Shown: positions 1 through 8,105 of the stretch, in pieces
Position numbering within the stretch: position 1 is the first letter of the stretch
Layout of the letters: the number at the start of each line of letters is the position of its first letter
NCBI RefSeq assembly: GCF_023571765.1
Contig: NZ_JAMJXC010000002.1
Span: 434,001 to 498,000, forward strand
From: Xanthobacter aminoxidans
GTDB taxonomy: Bacteria; Pseudomonadota; Alphaproteobacteria; Rhizobiales; Xanthobacteraceae
Direction of reading: 5' to 3'
Length of the DNA stretch: 64,000 bases
Position numbers and translations under genes: made by a program
The notes under the pieces: generated by a model
Told to the model about the DNA's origin: nothing
Databases searched by the model: none
Seen by the model: only the letters and a program-made list of their open reading frames with translations

Positions 1-7
1 CGCCGGC

Positions 8-1402
8 ATGACCTGCCCCGATATCACCTGCCCCGATACGAACACCCTTCTCGCCCGCTACGGGCAGCCGGTGCCGCGCTACACCAGCTACCCCACCGCG
101 CCGCACTTCTCCCCGGAGGTCGATGCCGCGACCTATGCCCGCTGGCTCAAGGAGCTGCGGCCGGACGGCACGGTCTCGGTCTACATCCACGTTCCGTTCT
201 GCGCCGAGCTTTGCCTCTATTGCGGCTGCCAGACCGCGGTGGCGCGCAGCCGCACGCCGGTGAAGGCCTATGCCGACCGGCTCGTGGACGAGATCGGCCT
301 TGTCGCCCGCCACCTGCCGGGACGGATGAAGCTGAGCCACCTCCATTTCGGCGGCGGCACGCCCACCATGCTGGCGGATGAGGACTTCGCCGCGATCATG
401 CTGGCGCTGCGCGATGTCTTCGCCTTCGCCGACGATGCCGAGATCGCCATCGAGATCGACCCGCGGGTGATGGATGCCGACAAGGTGGCGGTGCTCTCCC
501 GCGAGGGCTTCAACCGGGCCAGCCTCGGCGTGCAGGATTTCGACCCGAAGGTGCAGGAGGCCATCGGCCGCCACCAGTCGCTGGAGGAGACGCGGGCGGT
601 CGCCGACGCGCTCCGGGCGGCGGGCATCTGCGCGCTGAACCTCGATCTCATGTACGGCCTGCCGCATCAGGATCAGGCGTCCGTGCGGCGCACGGTGGAA
701 GCGGCACTGGCGCTCGACGCCGACCGCATCGCCGTGTTCGGCTACGCCCATGTGCCGTGGATGAAGAAGCATCAGGCGCTGATCCCTGAGCACGCCTTGC
801 CCGGCCCCGCCGAGCGCCTCGCACAGGCGGAGCTGGTGGCCGACATCCTCGCGGGCCACGGCTATCGGGCGGTGGGGCTGGACCATTTCGCCAAGGCGAA
901 CGACCCCATGGCCCAGCGCGCGGCAGACGGCTCGCTCAAGCGCAACTTCCAGGGCTACACCACGGACGACGCGCCGGTGCTGATCGGCTTCGGCGCGTCG
1001 GCCATCGGCGCCCTGCCCCAGGGCTACGTGCAGAATCTCGCCGCCACGCCCCAGTGGCACAAGGGGGTGGAGGCCGGCGCGCTGCCCATCGCCCGCGGCA
1101 TCGCGGTGAGCGACGAGGACCGGCTGCGGCGCCATGTCATCGAGCGCCTCATGTGCGACCTCGCGGTCGATCTCGACGACGCCTGCAGGAGCTTCGGCTT
1201 CCCGCCGGAGACGTTCGCGGACGAGATCGAGGCGCTGAAGCCCCTGATCACCGACGGGCTGGCGGTGCAGCGCGGCGCCGTGGTGGAAGTGCCGGAGGCG
1301 GCGCGCCCGTTCACCCGGGTGGTGTGCGCCGTGTTCGACGCGCGCCTGGTGGCGAGCCGGGCGGCGGCGCCGGAAAAGAAGCGGCACGCCGCCGCCGTCT
1401 AA
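8..1402 (+). CDS. hemN: Oxygen-independent coproporphyrinogen III oxidase (radical SAM)
   Basis: This 464-residue radical SAM enzyme decarboxylates coproporphyrinogen III to protoporphyrinogen IX without oxygen, in the cytoplasmic haem pathway. The CxxxCxxC iron-sulfur motif is seen as C65, C69, C72 with a following C74 (HVPFCAELCLYCGC), and the HFGGGTP SAM-binding stretch follows near residue 113. YxSYPTAxxF near the N-terminus and the full length match bacterial HemN of about 450-460 aa. The first ten codons carry a short tandem duplication (TCPDI/TCPDT). Only 7 bases precede the ATG, so its promoter is not visible. The adjacent fixK and fixLJ genes suggest low-oxygen control, as for hemN in Bradyrhizobium and Sinorhizobium; that control is inferred. 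Confidence 0.96.
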   Translation: MTCPDITCPDTNTLLARYGQPVPRYTSYPTAPHFSPEVDAATYARWLKELRPDGTVSVYIHVPFCAELCLYCGCQTAVARSRTPVKAYADRLVDEIGLVARHLPGRMKLSHLHFGGGTPTMLADEDFAAIMLALRDVFAFADDAEIAIEIDPRVMDADKVAVLSREGFNRASLGVQDFDPKVQEAIGRHQSLEETRAVADALRAAGICALNLDLMYGLPHQDQASVRRTVEAALALDADRIAVFGYAHVPWMKKHQALIPEHALPGPAERLAQAELVADILAGHGYRAVGLDHFAKANDPMAQRAADGSLKRNFQGYTTDDAPVLIGFGASAIGALPQGYVQNLAATPQWHKGVEAGALPIARGIAVSDEDRLRRHVIERLMCDLAVDLDDACRSFGFPPETFADEIEALKPLITDGLAVQRGAVVEVPEAARPFTRVVCAVFDARLVASRAAAPEKKRHAAAV

Positions 1403-1411
1403 GCTGAGCTT

Positions 1412-1435
1412 CCCGGCCGAGCCAGCTCGGCCGGG
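1412..1435 (+). terminator. GC-rich hairpin after hemN
   Basis: A perfect 10-bp stem (CCCGGCCGAG / CTCGGCCGGG, loop CCAG) starts ten bases past the hemN stop. No T-tract follows, so it may be a Rho-dependent or mRNA-stabilising 3' hairpin rather than a classical intrinsic terminator. Confidence 0.5.
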
Positions 1436-1472
1436 CGCACCAAAGGCCAACACACCGAAACGCACGGGCACA

Positions 1473-1512
1473 AAAGAAAAGGCCCGCCGAGGCCAGGGGC
1501 CGGAGCGGGCCT
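1473..1512 (-). terminator. Intrinsic terminator of fixK
   Basis: Read on the minus strand, downstream of the fixK stop, AGGCCCGC pairs with GCGGGCCT around a smaller inner hairpin and is followed by TTTTCTTTT. This is a good Rho-independent terminator for the fixK transcript. Confidence 0.7.
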
Positions 1513-1563
1513 AAGGGGGAACGCTGCTAATCGGAGAGAGCGCAGCGTGCCGGGGGAAGAACT

Positions 1564-2319
1564 TCAGGAGTTCAGGCGCTTCAGCGTCGCGCCGTCACGC
1601 AGCAGCACACGGCGCGAGGACGGCAGGGCGATGGCGGAAATCTCTTCGAGATGGGTCAGGGTGCGCGACACCGTCTCGATGGTGAGGCCGAGGAAGTCTG
1701 CGATGTCCTGCCGCGACATGGGCAGCGTCACCTCGATCCCGTTCGGCCCCTGGCCCGCGCCGGCGCGTTCGGCCATGTCGAGCAGGAAGGTGGCGACCCG
1801 CTCCTGAGCGGTCTTGCGGCCGAGGACGAGAAGGTGATCCTGGGCGCGGCCAAGCTCGGCCGCGGTCAGCGCCCACAGGGCATGGGCAAGTTCCGCGTCG
1901 TCGGAAGCGCGGGAGAACAGGATCGAGCGCTTCACCCGCACGATCTTGCATTCGCTCACCGCCTCGGCGGAGAAGCGATGGCGGCCGGTCATCTCCCAGC
2001 CGAACACGTCGCCGGGGAGACAGAAGGTCTCGATCTGGCGCCGGCCGTCGCCGAGCAGCTTGCAGATGCGCACGGCGCCGGACAGAACGATGTAGAGATT
2101 TTCGGCCGGCTGATCCTCGCCGAAGATTTCGGCGTTGCGGGCATAGCTCGCAACCACTCCGAGGCGCGCGACCACTTCAGTGGGGGTTCGCGTGTCAGCC
2201 TCCTCGGTCCAGCGATGGGCGGGCCGTGCAGAAGACAGGGGCTCGGCGAAAGACTTGCTGTCGTAAGCCCGGGGCTGGGCGTAGGTCTTGTGGGCGATCG
2301 CTGCTGCGGGGCTCGGCAT
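1564..2319 (-). CDS. fixK: Crp/Fnr-family regulator, FixK type
   Basis: A transcription regulator of 251 aa with an N-terminal cyclic-nucleotide-binding-like beta-roll (IFGEDQPAENLYIVLSGAVRI) and a C-terminal winged helix with recognition segment MSRQDIADFLGLTIETVSR, which carries the E-SR residues that read TTGA half-sites. It has no N-terminal cysteine cluster, so it is FixK-like rather than an iron-sulfur Fnr, and no cysteine in the DNA-binding domain comparable to the redox Cys of Bradyrhizobium FixK2. The start at 2319 is chosen because GGAAGGG precedes that ATG; an upstream ATG at 2391 would lack an obvious ribosome site. It is divergent from fixL across 123 bp containing a candidate FixJ box, so FixJ activation of fixK is likely. 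Confidence 0.88.
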   Translation of the reverse strand: MPSPAAAIAHKTYAQPRAYDSKSFAEPLSSARPAHRWTEEADTRTPTEVVARLGVVASYARNAEIFGEDQPAENLYIVLSGAVRICKLLGDGRRQIETFCLPGDVFGWEMTGRHRFSAEAVSECKIVRVKRSILFSRASDDAELAHALWALTAAELGRAQDHLLVLGRKTAQERVATFLLDMAERAGAGQGPNGIEVTLPMSRQDIADFLGLTIETVSRTLTHLEEISAIALPSSRRVLLRDGATLKRLNS

Positions 2320-2403
2320 CGGTTGACCCTTCCATCGGAGTTGAGAAAGGGATAACCGGCGGAACGCACGGGAAAAATTCGGATCGAACACTTAAGTCGG
2401 TCC

Positions 2404-2422
2404 CCTTAGGTACTATTACGTA
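2404..2422 (-). promoter_or_regulatory. Candidate FixJ-binding site between fixK and fixL
   Basis: On the fixK-coding strand the sequence TACGTAATAGTACCTAAGG resembles FixJ sites of the TAMGTA-then-CCTTA type known from Sinorhizobium and Bradyrhizobium fixK promoters. It lies about 85-103 bp upstream of the chosen fixK start, in the most AT-rich part of the divergent region. The match is by eye and imperfect. Confidence 0.42.
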
Positions 2423-2442
2423 GCGGCGGGACGTCGCATAAA

Positions 2443-3948
2443 GTGGCGGTTGGCATGGCATTGGTGGCGGCGGAGGGGCCGGTGGCGCACGGGAACAAGC
2501 AGATGCTCGGCGATGCTGCGCGCGGCTCTGCCGCGGCACTCGTCGCCCTTCTGCTTTGCCGTCTCGCCGGGCTTCAGCCGCTGAGCGGCGAAGCGCTGCT
2601 GCTGCAGCTCGCGGTCATCATCCTGGTGTCCGGACGCGGCCTCGTGGCGGGCGGCGCGGCGGTCGCCGTCGCCTTTGTCGGCGGCGTCGCGCTGCGCGGC
2701 CTTTCCAGCATCGATGCGCGGCTCGATCTCGCCGCGCCGGCGCTGTTCCTCGCGGTGGGGCTCGGCATCGCGGTGCTCGGCGAGCGCCTGCGCCGCACCC
2801 GCCTCGATGCGGCCGCGCGCGACCGCGACCTTTTGGCCCGCGAGGCACACCTCTCCTCCATCCTCGATACCGTGCCCGACGCAATGGTGGTGATCGACGA
2901 GCGCGGCATCATGCGCTCCTTCTCCACCGCGGCGGAGCGCCTGTTCGGCTACACCGCGACCGAGGCGGTGGGGCTGAATGTCTCTGTGCTCATGCCCTCG
3001 CCCCATCGCGAGGGGCACGATGGCTATATCGCGCGCTATCTTGCCACAGGCGAGCGCAGGATCATCGGTATCGGCCGCGTGGTGGTGGGCGAGCGCAAGG
3101 ACGGCACCACCTTTCCCATGGAGCTGGCGGTGGGCGAGATGCGCTCCACCTCCGAGCGCTTCTTCACCGGCTTCATCCGCGACCTGACCGAGCGGCAGCA
3201 GACCGAGGCCCGCCTCCAGGAGCTTCAGGCCGAGCTGGTCCACATCTCCCGCCTCACCGCCATGGGCGAGATGGCCTCGACGCTGGCCCACGAGCTCAAT
3301 CAGCCATTGTCCGCAATCGCCAACTACATCAAGGGCTCGCGCCGTCTTCTGGATGCCGGCACGGTCCGGGTCGAGCTGTTGCAGGGCGCGCTCGAGAAGG
3401 CCGGCGAGCAGGCCCTGCGGGCCGGCCAGATCATCCGCCGCCTCCGGGATTTCGTCTCCCGCGGCGAGAGCGAGCGGCGGGTGGAGAGCCTCGCCAAGCT
3501 GGTGGAGGAGGCCAGCGCCCTGGCCCTGGTGGGGGCGAAGGAGCACGGCATCCAGGTGCGCTTCCTCTACGACCCGAAATGCGACCTCGTCCTCGCCGAC
3601 AAGGTGCAGGTCCAGCAGGTGCTGCTGAACTTGATGCGCAACGCCCTGGAGGCGATGATGGAGACACCGCGTCGCCAGCTTCTGGTCAGGACGGAGGCGG
3701 TAGAGGACGACATGGTGATGATCAGCGTCTCGGATACCGGGCACGGCATCTCAGCGGAGATGGGCGCGCAGCTGTTCACGCCGTTCGTCACCACCAAGCG
3801 GCATGGCATGGGCGTGGGGCTTTCCATCTCGCGCACCATCATCGAGGCGCACGGAGGCCGCATCTGGGCCGAGCCCAATCCCGGCGGCGGCGCCGTATTC
3901 CGATTCACCCTCCGCGCCGTGGGCGATGCGGAGGCGGTGCATGATTGA
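2443..3948 (+). CDS. fixL: Oxygen-sensing haem-PAS histidine kinase FixL
   Basis: A membrane-bound sensor kinase of about 501 aa. Two hydrophobic stretches near residues 30-47 and 53-80, and another near 97-112, form the N-terminal membrane region. The PAS domain (about 133-250) has the FixL haem pocket: proximal H192 in EGHDGYI and the distal Arg of IIGIGR (R212). The kinase core has phosphoacceptor H283 in LAHELNQPL, then N, G1 (DTGHGIS) and G2 (GMGVGLS) boxes. Oxygen binding to haem blocks autophosphorylation, and FixJ is the partner. The start is uncertain: GTG 2443, ATG 2455 and ATG 2503 are all in frame and none has a strong ribosome site. The stop overlaps the fixJ start. Confidence 0.95.
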   Translation: MAVGMALVAAEGPVAHGNKQMLGDAARGSAAALVALLLCRLAGLQPLSGEALLLQLAVIILVSGRGLVAGGAAVAVAFVGGVALRGLSSIDARLDLAAPALFLAVGLGIAVLGERLRRTRLDAAARDRDLLAREAHLSSILDTVPDAMVVIDERGIMRSFSTAAERLFGYTATEAVGLNVSVLMPSPHREGHDGYIARYLATGERRIIGIGRVVVGERKDGTTFPMELAVGEMRSTSERFFTGFIRDLTERQQTEARLQELQAELVHISRLTAMGEMASTLAHELNQPLSAIANYIKGSRRLLDAGTVRVELLQGALEKAGEQALRAGQIIRRLRDFVSRGESERRVESLAKLVEEASALALVGAKEHGIQVRFLYDPKCDLVLADKVQVQQVLLNLMRNALEAMMETPRRQLLVRTEAVEDDMVMISVSDTGHGISAEMGAQLFTPFVTTKRHGMGVGLSISRTIIEAHGGRIWAEPNPGGGAVFRFTLRAVGDAEAVHD

Positions 3949-4576
3949 GGAGACAGCGGTGATCCACGTCATCGACGACGACGATGCGGTGCGCGAATCC
4001 CTCGCCTTCCTGCTCTCGACCGCCGGCCACGTGGTGCACGAGCACGCATCCGCCCGCCTGTTCGTGGAGGCGGGGCTGCCCGCCGCCGACCCGGCCACGA
4101 GCTGCATCATCACTGACGTGCGGATGCCGGGCATGACCGGCATCGATCTGCTCCAGCATCTGAAGGACAAGGGGTCCAGCGTCCCGGTCATCGTCATGAC
4201 CGGCCATGGCGACGTGCCGCTGGCGGTGGAGGCCATGAAGCTCGGCGCCGCCGATTTCCTGGAGAAGCCGTTCGACGACGTCGCCATTCTCGACACCGTG
4301 AAGTCGGCGCTCGACCGCCGCCAGAAGACCAGCCAGCACGATGCCCTGCGCGAGCAGGTGGTGGACCGCGTCGGCGGCCTGTCCCAGCGCGAGCGGCAGG
4401 TGCTGGAGTGTCTGGTTGCCGGACAGGCCAACAAGACCATCGCCTATGAACTCGGCATCAGCCCCCGCACGGTGGAGGTCTACCGGGCCAACGTGATGAC
4501 CAAGATGAAGGCGCAGAGCCTGTCGGAGCTGGTGCGCATGGCGCTGCTCGCCGGCATCGCGCCGCGCCCGACCTGA
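3941..4576 (+). CDS. fixJ: Response regulator FixJ (receiver plus LuxR-type HTH)
   Basis: A 211-aa response regulator phosphorylated by FixL in low oxygen. The receiver domain (1-125) has the acidic triad IDDDD, phosphoacceptor D59 in TDVRMPGM, the conserved MTGHGD Thr and the EKPF Lys. The C-terminal LuxR/GerE domain (about 145-205) has [16 protein letters not shown] and the helix-turn-helix [19 protein letters not shown]. The ATG at 3941 overlaps the end of fixL by eight bases (ATGATTGA), so the two are translationally coupled. The likely target is the divergent fixK promoter. Confidence 0.95.
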   Translation: MIEETAVIHVIDDDDAVRESLAFLLSTAGHVVHEHASARLFVEAGLPAADPATSCIITDVRMPGMTGIDLLQHLKDKGSSVPVIVMTGHGDVPLAVEAMKLGAADFLEKPFDDVAILDTVKSALDRRQKTSQHDALREQVVDRVGGLSQRERQVLECLVAGQANKTIAYELGISPRTVEVYRANVMTKMKAQSLSELVRMALLAGIAPRPT

Positions 4577-4614
4577 ACCGCCCTTCCGGCATCGAACTGC
4601 GCTCCTCAGCCCGC

Positions 4615-4628
4615 TTGATCTAACGCAA
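4615..4628. promoter_or_regulatory. Candidate FixK box upstream of the rrp1-like gene
   Basis: TTGATCTAACGCAA fits the Bradyrhizobium FixK2 pattern TTG(A/C)-N6-(T/G)CAA exactly. A weak -10 (TAGGTT, 4652-4657) lies about 33 bp past the box centre, which fits class II activation with a transcript start near 4663. That start falls between the two possible start codons of the downstream receiver gene and favours the later one. Confidence 0.5.
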
Positions 4629-4708
4629 GGCCCCGGAGCCCCCTCCCAAAGTAGGTTATGAGCACCGACCACGCGGACCCGCGAACGGGTCGTGGGAGAA
4701 TCGTTGGG

Positions 4709-5098
4709 ATGATGGCGTTGGAAGAGCCGCCCGCGTTCGTCGTCCATATCGTCGACGATGACCCGGCGGTCTGCAATTCACTGAAATTCGCCCTCGAGGT
4801 GGACGGCTTCAACGTGCAGACCTATGCGCGCTCGGAGGACGTGCTTGCGGCCGACCTGTCCTGTGGCGGTTGCATGATTGTGGACTACAATCTCCCCGGG
4901 ATCAACGGTCTCGACCTGCTGCGGGAGCTCGACCGGCGCCACGTCCATCTGCCGGCTTTCCTCATCACCAGCAACCCGGCCCTGCATGTGCGCCGGCGCG
5001 CCACCGACCAGGGGGTCGCGATCATCGAGAAGCCGCTCCTCGGCAATCAGCTGGCCGAGGCGGTGCGCGACAGCTTCGTTCGTTCCCGCCCCTGCTGA
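4709..5098 (+). CDS. Single-domain response regulator (Rrp1-like receiver)
   Basis: A receiver domain with no output domain, about 129 aa from the chosen start. The Asp pocket (VDDDPAVC), phosphoacceptor D59 (MIVDYNLPG), Thr of LITSNP and Lys of IEKPL are all present, so it should accept phosphate. The chosen start 4709 (or 4712, ATGATG) follows GGGAGA. An alternative ATG at 4658 lies before the predicted transcript start. A stem-loop at 4669-4695 (CCACG...CGTGG with inner ACCCG/CGGGT) touches the ribosome site and could affect translation. A small receiver gene named rrp1 also sits beside fixLJ-fixK2 in Bradyrhizobium. The partner kinase is unknown; it could compete with FixJ for FixL phosphate. 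Confidence 0.85.
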   Translation: MMALEEPPAFVVHIVDDDPAVCNSLKFALEVDGFNVQTYARSEDVLAADLSCGGCMIVDYNLPGINGLDLLRELDRRHVHLPAFLITSNPALHVRRRATDQGVAIIEKPLLGNQLAEAVRDSFVRSRPC

Positions 5099-5194
5099 GA
5101 CGATTTCGCCTTTCCCACTTGCCCCATTTTCCCTAGCGTTACCGACGGACCGCCGCGCCGAACCTGAGGCGGGGTCCGAAGCATCGAGGCCGCC

Positions 5195-7903
5195 ATGACC
5201 ACGCGCAATCTCGACGCCCTCTTCCATCCCCGTGCCATTGCCCTGGTGGGCGCCAGCAACCGCACCGGCACCGTCGGTGCGCTGGCCGCGCGCAACCTGT
5301 TCGAGGCTGGGTTCGAGGGGCCCATCCTCTCCGTCAATCCGAAGGAACGGGCCATCCGCTCCTCGCTCAACTACGCCTCGGTGGCGGACCTGCCGATCCC
5401 GGTGGACCTCGCCGTCGTCGCAGCGCCGCCCGACGAGGCGCCCCGCGTGATCTCGCAACTCGGCGAGAAGGGCTGCCGCGCCGCCGTGGTACTTCCGGCC
5501 GGCTACGGACCGGGCGAGCAGTTCGAGGGGGCGGAACAGCGTCAGGCGCTTCTGGATGCGGCGCGTCCGCACCTCCTGCGCATCATCGGGCCGAACGGTC
5601 TCGGCTTCATCTCCACCCGCCCGCACATCAACGCCAGCATTGCCCACCTGATGCCGGCCAAGGGCGACGTCGCCTTCGTCAGCCAGTCCGACACCATGAC
5701 CGCGGCGGTGCTGGACTGGGCCCACGCCCGCGGCTTCGGCTTTTCCCACGTGGCGGCGCTGGGCGAGAAGGCGGACGTGGATTTCGGCGATTTGCTCGAC
5801 TATCTCGCCCTCGACAACACCACCCGCGCCATCCTGCTCTATGTCGAGAGCATCGCCGACGCGCGCAAGTTCATGTCGGCCGGGCGCATCGCGGCGCGCG
5901 CCAAGCCGGTCATCGTCATCAAGGCCGGACGCAGCGTGGCCGGAGCGCAGGCTGCCCTGTCCCACACCGGCGTGCTCGCCGGCAGCGATCTCGTGTTCGA
6001 CGCCGCGCTGCGCCGCGCCGGCATGCTGCGCGTGCACGAAATGCGCGAACTGTTCGAGGCGGTGACAACGCTCTCCGCCGGCATCCGCCTCACCGGCGAG
6101 CGGCTCGCCATCCTCACCAATGGCGGCGGGGCCGGCGTGGTGGCGGTGGATGCGCTGGAGGGCAGTGCCGGCCGGCTCGGCACCCTCCTGCCGGCGACGG
6201 TGGAAGCCCTCGACAAGGTGCTGCCCCGCACGTGGTCGCGCTCCAATCCCGTGGATATCCAGGCGGATGCGGACGGCGCGCGCTACGGCGCCGCCTTGAA
6301 GGCGCTTCTGGCCGACAAGGGTTCCGACGCCGTGCTGGTGCTGCACGCGCCCAACGCCCTTTCCGACAGCAGCGCCGCCGCCGACGGGGTGATGGCGGTG
6401 CTGGAGGCGCGCCAGCGCGCGCCCGTGCTCACCTGCTGGCTCGGCGAGAGCGCCGCCGCCAACGCCCGCCGCCGCTTCGCCGGCCGCCGCATTCCCACCT
6501 ACGACACGCCGGACGAGGCGGTGCGCGCCTTCGGCCATCTGGTGGCCTACCAGCGCAACCAGACCCTTCTCATGGAAACCCCGCCCGCGCGCTCCTTCGA
6601 CGAGCCCGACCGCCCCGCCGCCCGCCGGCTGGTGGAGGGGGTTCTCGCCGCCGGCCGCTCGGCCCTGACCGAGGTGGAGGCGAAGGCGGTGCTCGCCGCC
6701 TATGACATCCCGGTGGTGGACACCCGCATCGCCACGAACCCCGAGGAGGCCGGGCGCCTTGCCGAGGCGATTGGCTTCCCGGTGGTGGTGAAGGTGCTGT
6801 CCCACGATCTCACCCACAAGTCCGACGTGGGCGGCGTGCGGCTCGACCTGCGCTCCTCCACAGCGGTCGAAGACGCCTGCCGGGCCATCATCACCTCCGT
6901 CGCGGAGAAGCGCCCCGGCGCGCGCATCGAGGGCTTCACGGTGCAGGCGATGATCCGCCGGCCCAATGCCCAGGAGCTGATCGCCGGCATCGGCTACGAC
7001 AAGACCTTCGGCCCGGTGGTGCTGTTCGGCCAGGGCGGCACGGCGGTGGAGGTCATCGGAGACCGGGCGGTGGCGCTGCCGCCGCTCAACGGGGTGCTCG
7101 CGCGCGAGATGATCGAGCGCACGCGGGTGGCGAAGCTGCTCGCCGGCTATCGCGACCATCCGCCCGCCGACATGAATGCGGTGGCCGGCACGCTGGTGAA
7201 GGTGGCCGAGCTGCTCGCCGACCTGCCGCAGATCGCCGAGCTGGACATCAATCCGCTGCTCGCCGACGAGCACGGCGTCCTCGCCCTCGATGCCCGCATC
7301 GTGGTGCATCCGACGCGGGTGGAAGGCACCGACCGCTTCGCCATCAAGCCTTTCCCGTCCGACCTGTCGAAGACGCTGGAGCTGACCGACGGCTCAACCG
7401 TGGCGCTGCGGCCGATCCGGCCGGAGGACGAGCCCGGCCTCGTGGACGTGGTGCACCGCTCCGATCCGCAGGACGTGCGAATGCGCTTCCTCGGCTCGGT
7501 GAAGGACTTCCCGCACCTGATGGCCGCCCGCCTGTCGCAGATCGACTACGACCGGGAGATGGCCTTCGTGGCGCAGGAGGACAACGGGGACATCTGCGGC
7601 GTGGTGCGCATCATCGCGGACCCCGACAACGACGCCGCCGAATACGCGATCATGGTTCGGTCGGATTTCAAGGGCAAAGGCCTCGGCTTCCAGCTGATGA
7701 GCGAGATTCTCGCCCACGCCAGGAAGAGAGGACTGCGGCAGGTGTTCGGAGACGTGATGCGCGAGAACGGCCCCATGCTGCGCCTCGCCGAGGATCTCGG
7801 CTTCAAGGCGACGCCGGGCAGTGACGACCCCTCGGTGATGCGCGTGGTGCTCAACCTTGACGTGCCGTCCGATGTTGGTGCCCAGATACCAGAGGAAGCT
7901 TGA
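5195..7903 (+). CDS. Acyl-CoA synthetase (NDP-forming) / GNAT protein acetyltransferase, Pat-like
   Basis: A 902-aa multidomain protein. Order: CoA-binding Rossmann domain (about 5-130), succinyl-CoA-ligase-like flavodoxin domains (about 140-455), ATP-grasp domain (about 480-700), then a C-terminal GNAT acetyltransferase (about 728-895). This is the architecture of Pat/PatZ lysine acetyltransferases, which acetylate and silence acyl-CoA synthetases. The conserved ligase histidine is present as H257 in LSHTGVLAGSD. As I recall, enterobacterial Pat has lost this residue, so a working acyl-CoA synthetase activity cannot be excluded. The start ATG 5195 gives the full CoA-binding fold. No cAMP-binding domain is fused, unlike mycobacterial Pat. 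Confidence 0.9.
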   Translation: MTTRNLDALFHPRAIALVGASNRTGTVGALAARNLFEAGFEGPILSVNPKERAIRSSLNYASVADLPIPVDLAVVAAPPDEAPRVISQLGEKGCRAAVVLPAGYGPGEQFEGAEQRQALLDAARPHLLRIIGPNGLGFISTRPHINASIAHLMPAKGDVAFVSQSDTMTAAVLDWAHARGFGFSHVAALGEKADVDFGDLLDYLALDNTTRAILLYVESIADARKFMSAGRIAARAKPVIVIKAGRSVAGAQAALSHTGVLAGSDLVFDAALRRAGMLRVHEMRELFEAVTTLSAGIRLTGERLAILTNGGGAGVVAVDALEGSAGRLGTLLPATVEALDKVLPRTWSRSNPVDIQADADGARYGAALKALLADKGSDAVLVLHAPNALSDSSAAADGVMAVLEARQRAPVLTCWLGESAAANARRRFAGRRIPTYDTPDEAVRAFGHLVAYQRNQTLLMETPPARSFDEPDRPAARRLVEGVLAAGRSALTEVEAKAVLAAYDIPVVDTRIATNPEEAGRLAEAIGFPVVVKVLSHDLTHKSDVGGVRLDLRSSTAVEDACRAIITSVAEKRPGARIEGFTVQAMIRRPNAQELIAGIGYDKTFGPVVLFGQGGTAVEVIGDRAVALPPLNGVLAREMIERTRVAKLLAGYRDHPPADMNAVAGTLVKVAELLADLPQIAELDINPLLADEHGVLALDARIVVHPTRVEGTDRFAIKPFPSDLSKTLELTDGSTVALRPIRPEDEPGLVDVVHRSDPQDVRMRFLGSVKDFPHLMAARLSQIDYDREMAFVAQEDNGDICGVVRIIADPDNDAAEYAIMVRSDFKGKGLGFQLMSEILAHARKRGLRQVFGDVMRENGPMLRLAEDLGFKATPGSDDPSVMRVVLNLDVPSDVGAQIPEEA

Positions 7904-8105
7904 CGCTCGTGAACGTTACGGCGATATCCCTATTGCCACCGCTCGGGGGAGGCTCCACGATGCCGTTGGTTTCCGAGCTCGGACAACCGGCGACGACGAG
8001 CGCTGGAAGGGTTCGGGGGAGGAAAAGATGCGCCGGAGGCCGCCCGACCACCCCCTTGGTGGCAGGGATCGGGAACGCCGTCGCCATGACCGGCAAGAGT
8101 GAATC

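Noticed and set aside
2416-3744. A 442-codon open frame antisense to fixL
   Set aside because: Low-complexity His/Arg/Gly-rich composition mirrors fixL codons; no ribosome site or family motif.
4778-7309. An 843-codon open frame antisense to the Pat-like gene
   Set aside because: It is a high-GC shadow: His/Gly/Arg-rich, no domain, and fully opposite a gene with clear domains.
7904-8105. Two short plus-strand frames between the Pat-like and GGDEF-EAL genes
   Set aside because: About 70-80 codons, odd composition, no ribosome site; treated as intergenic.
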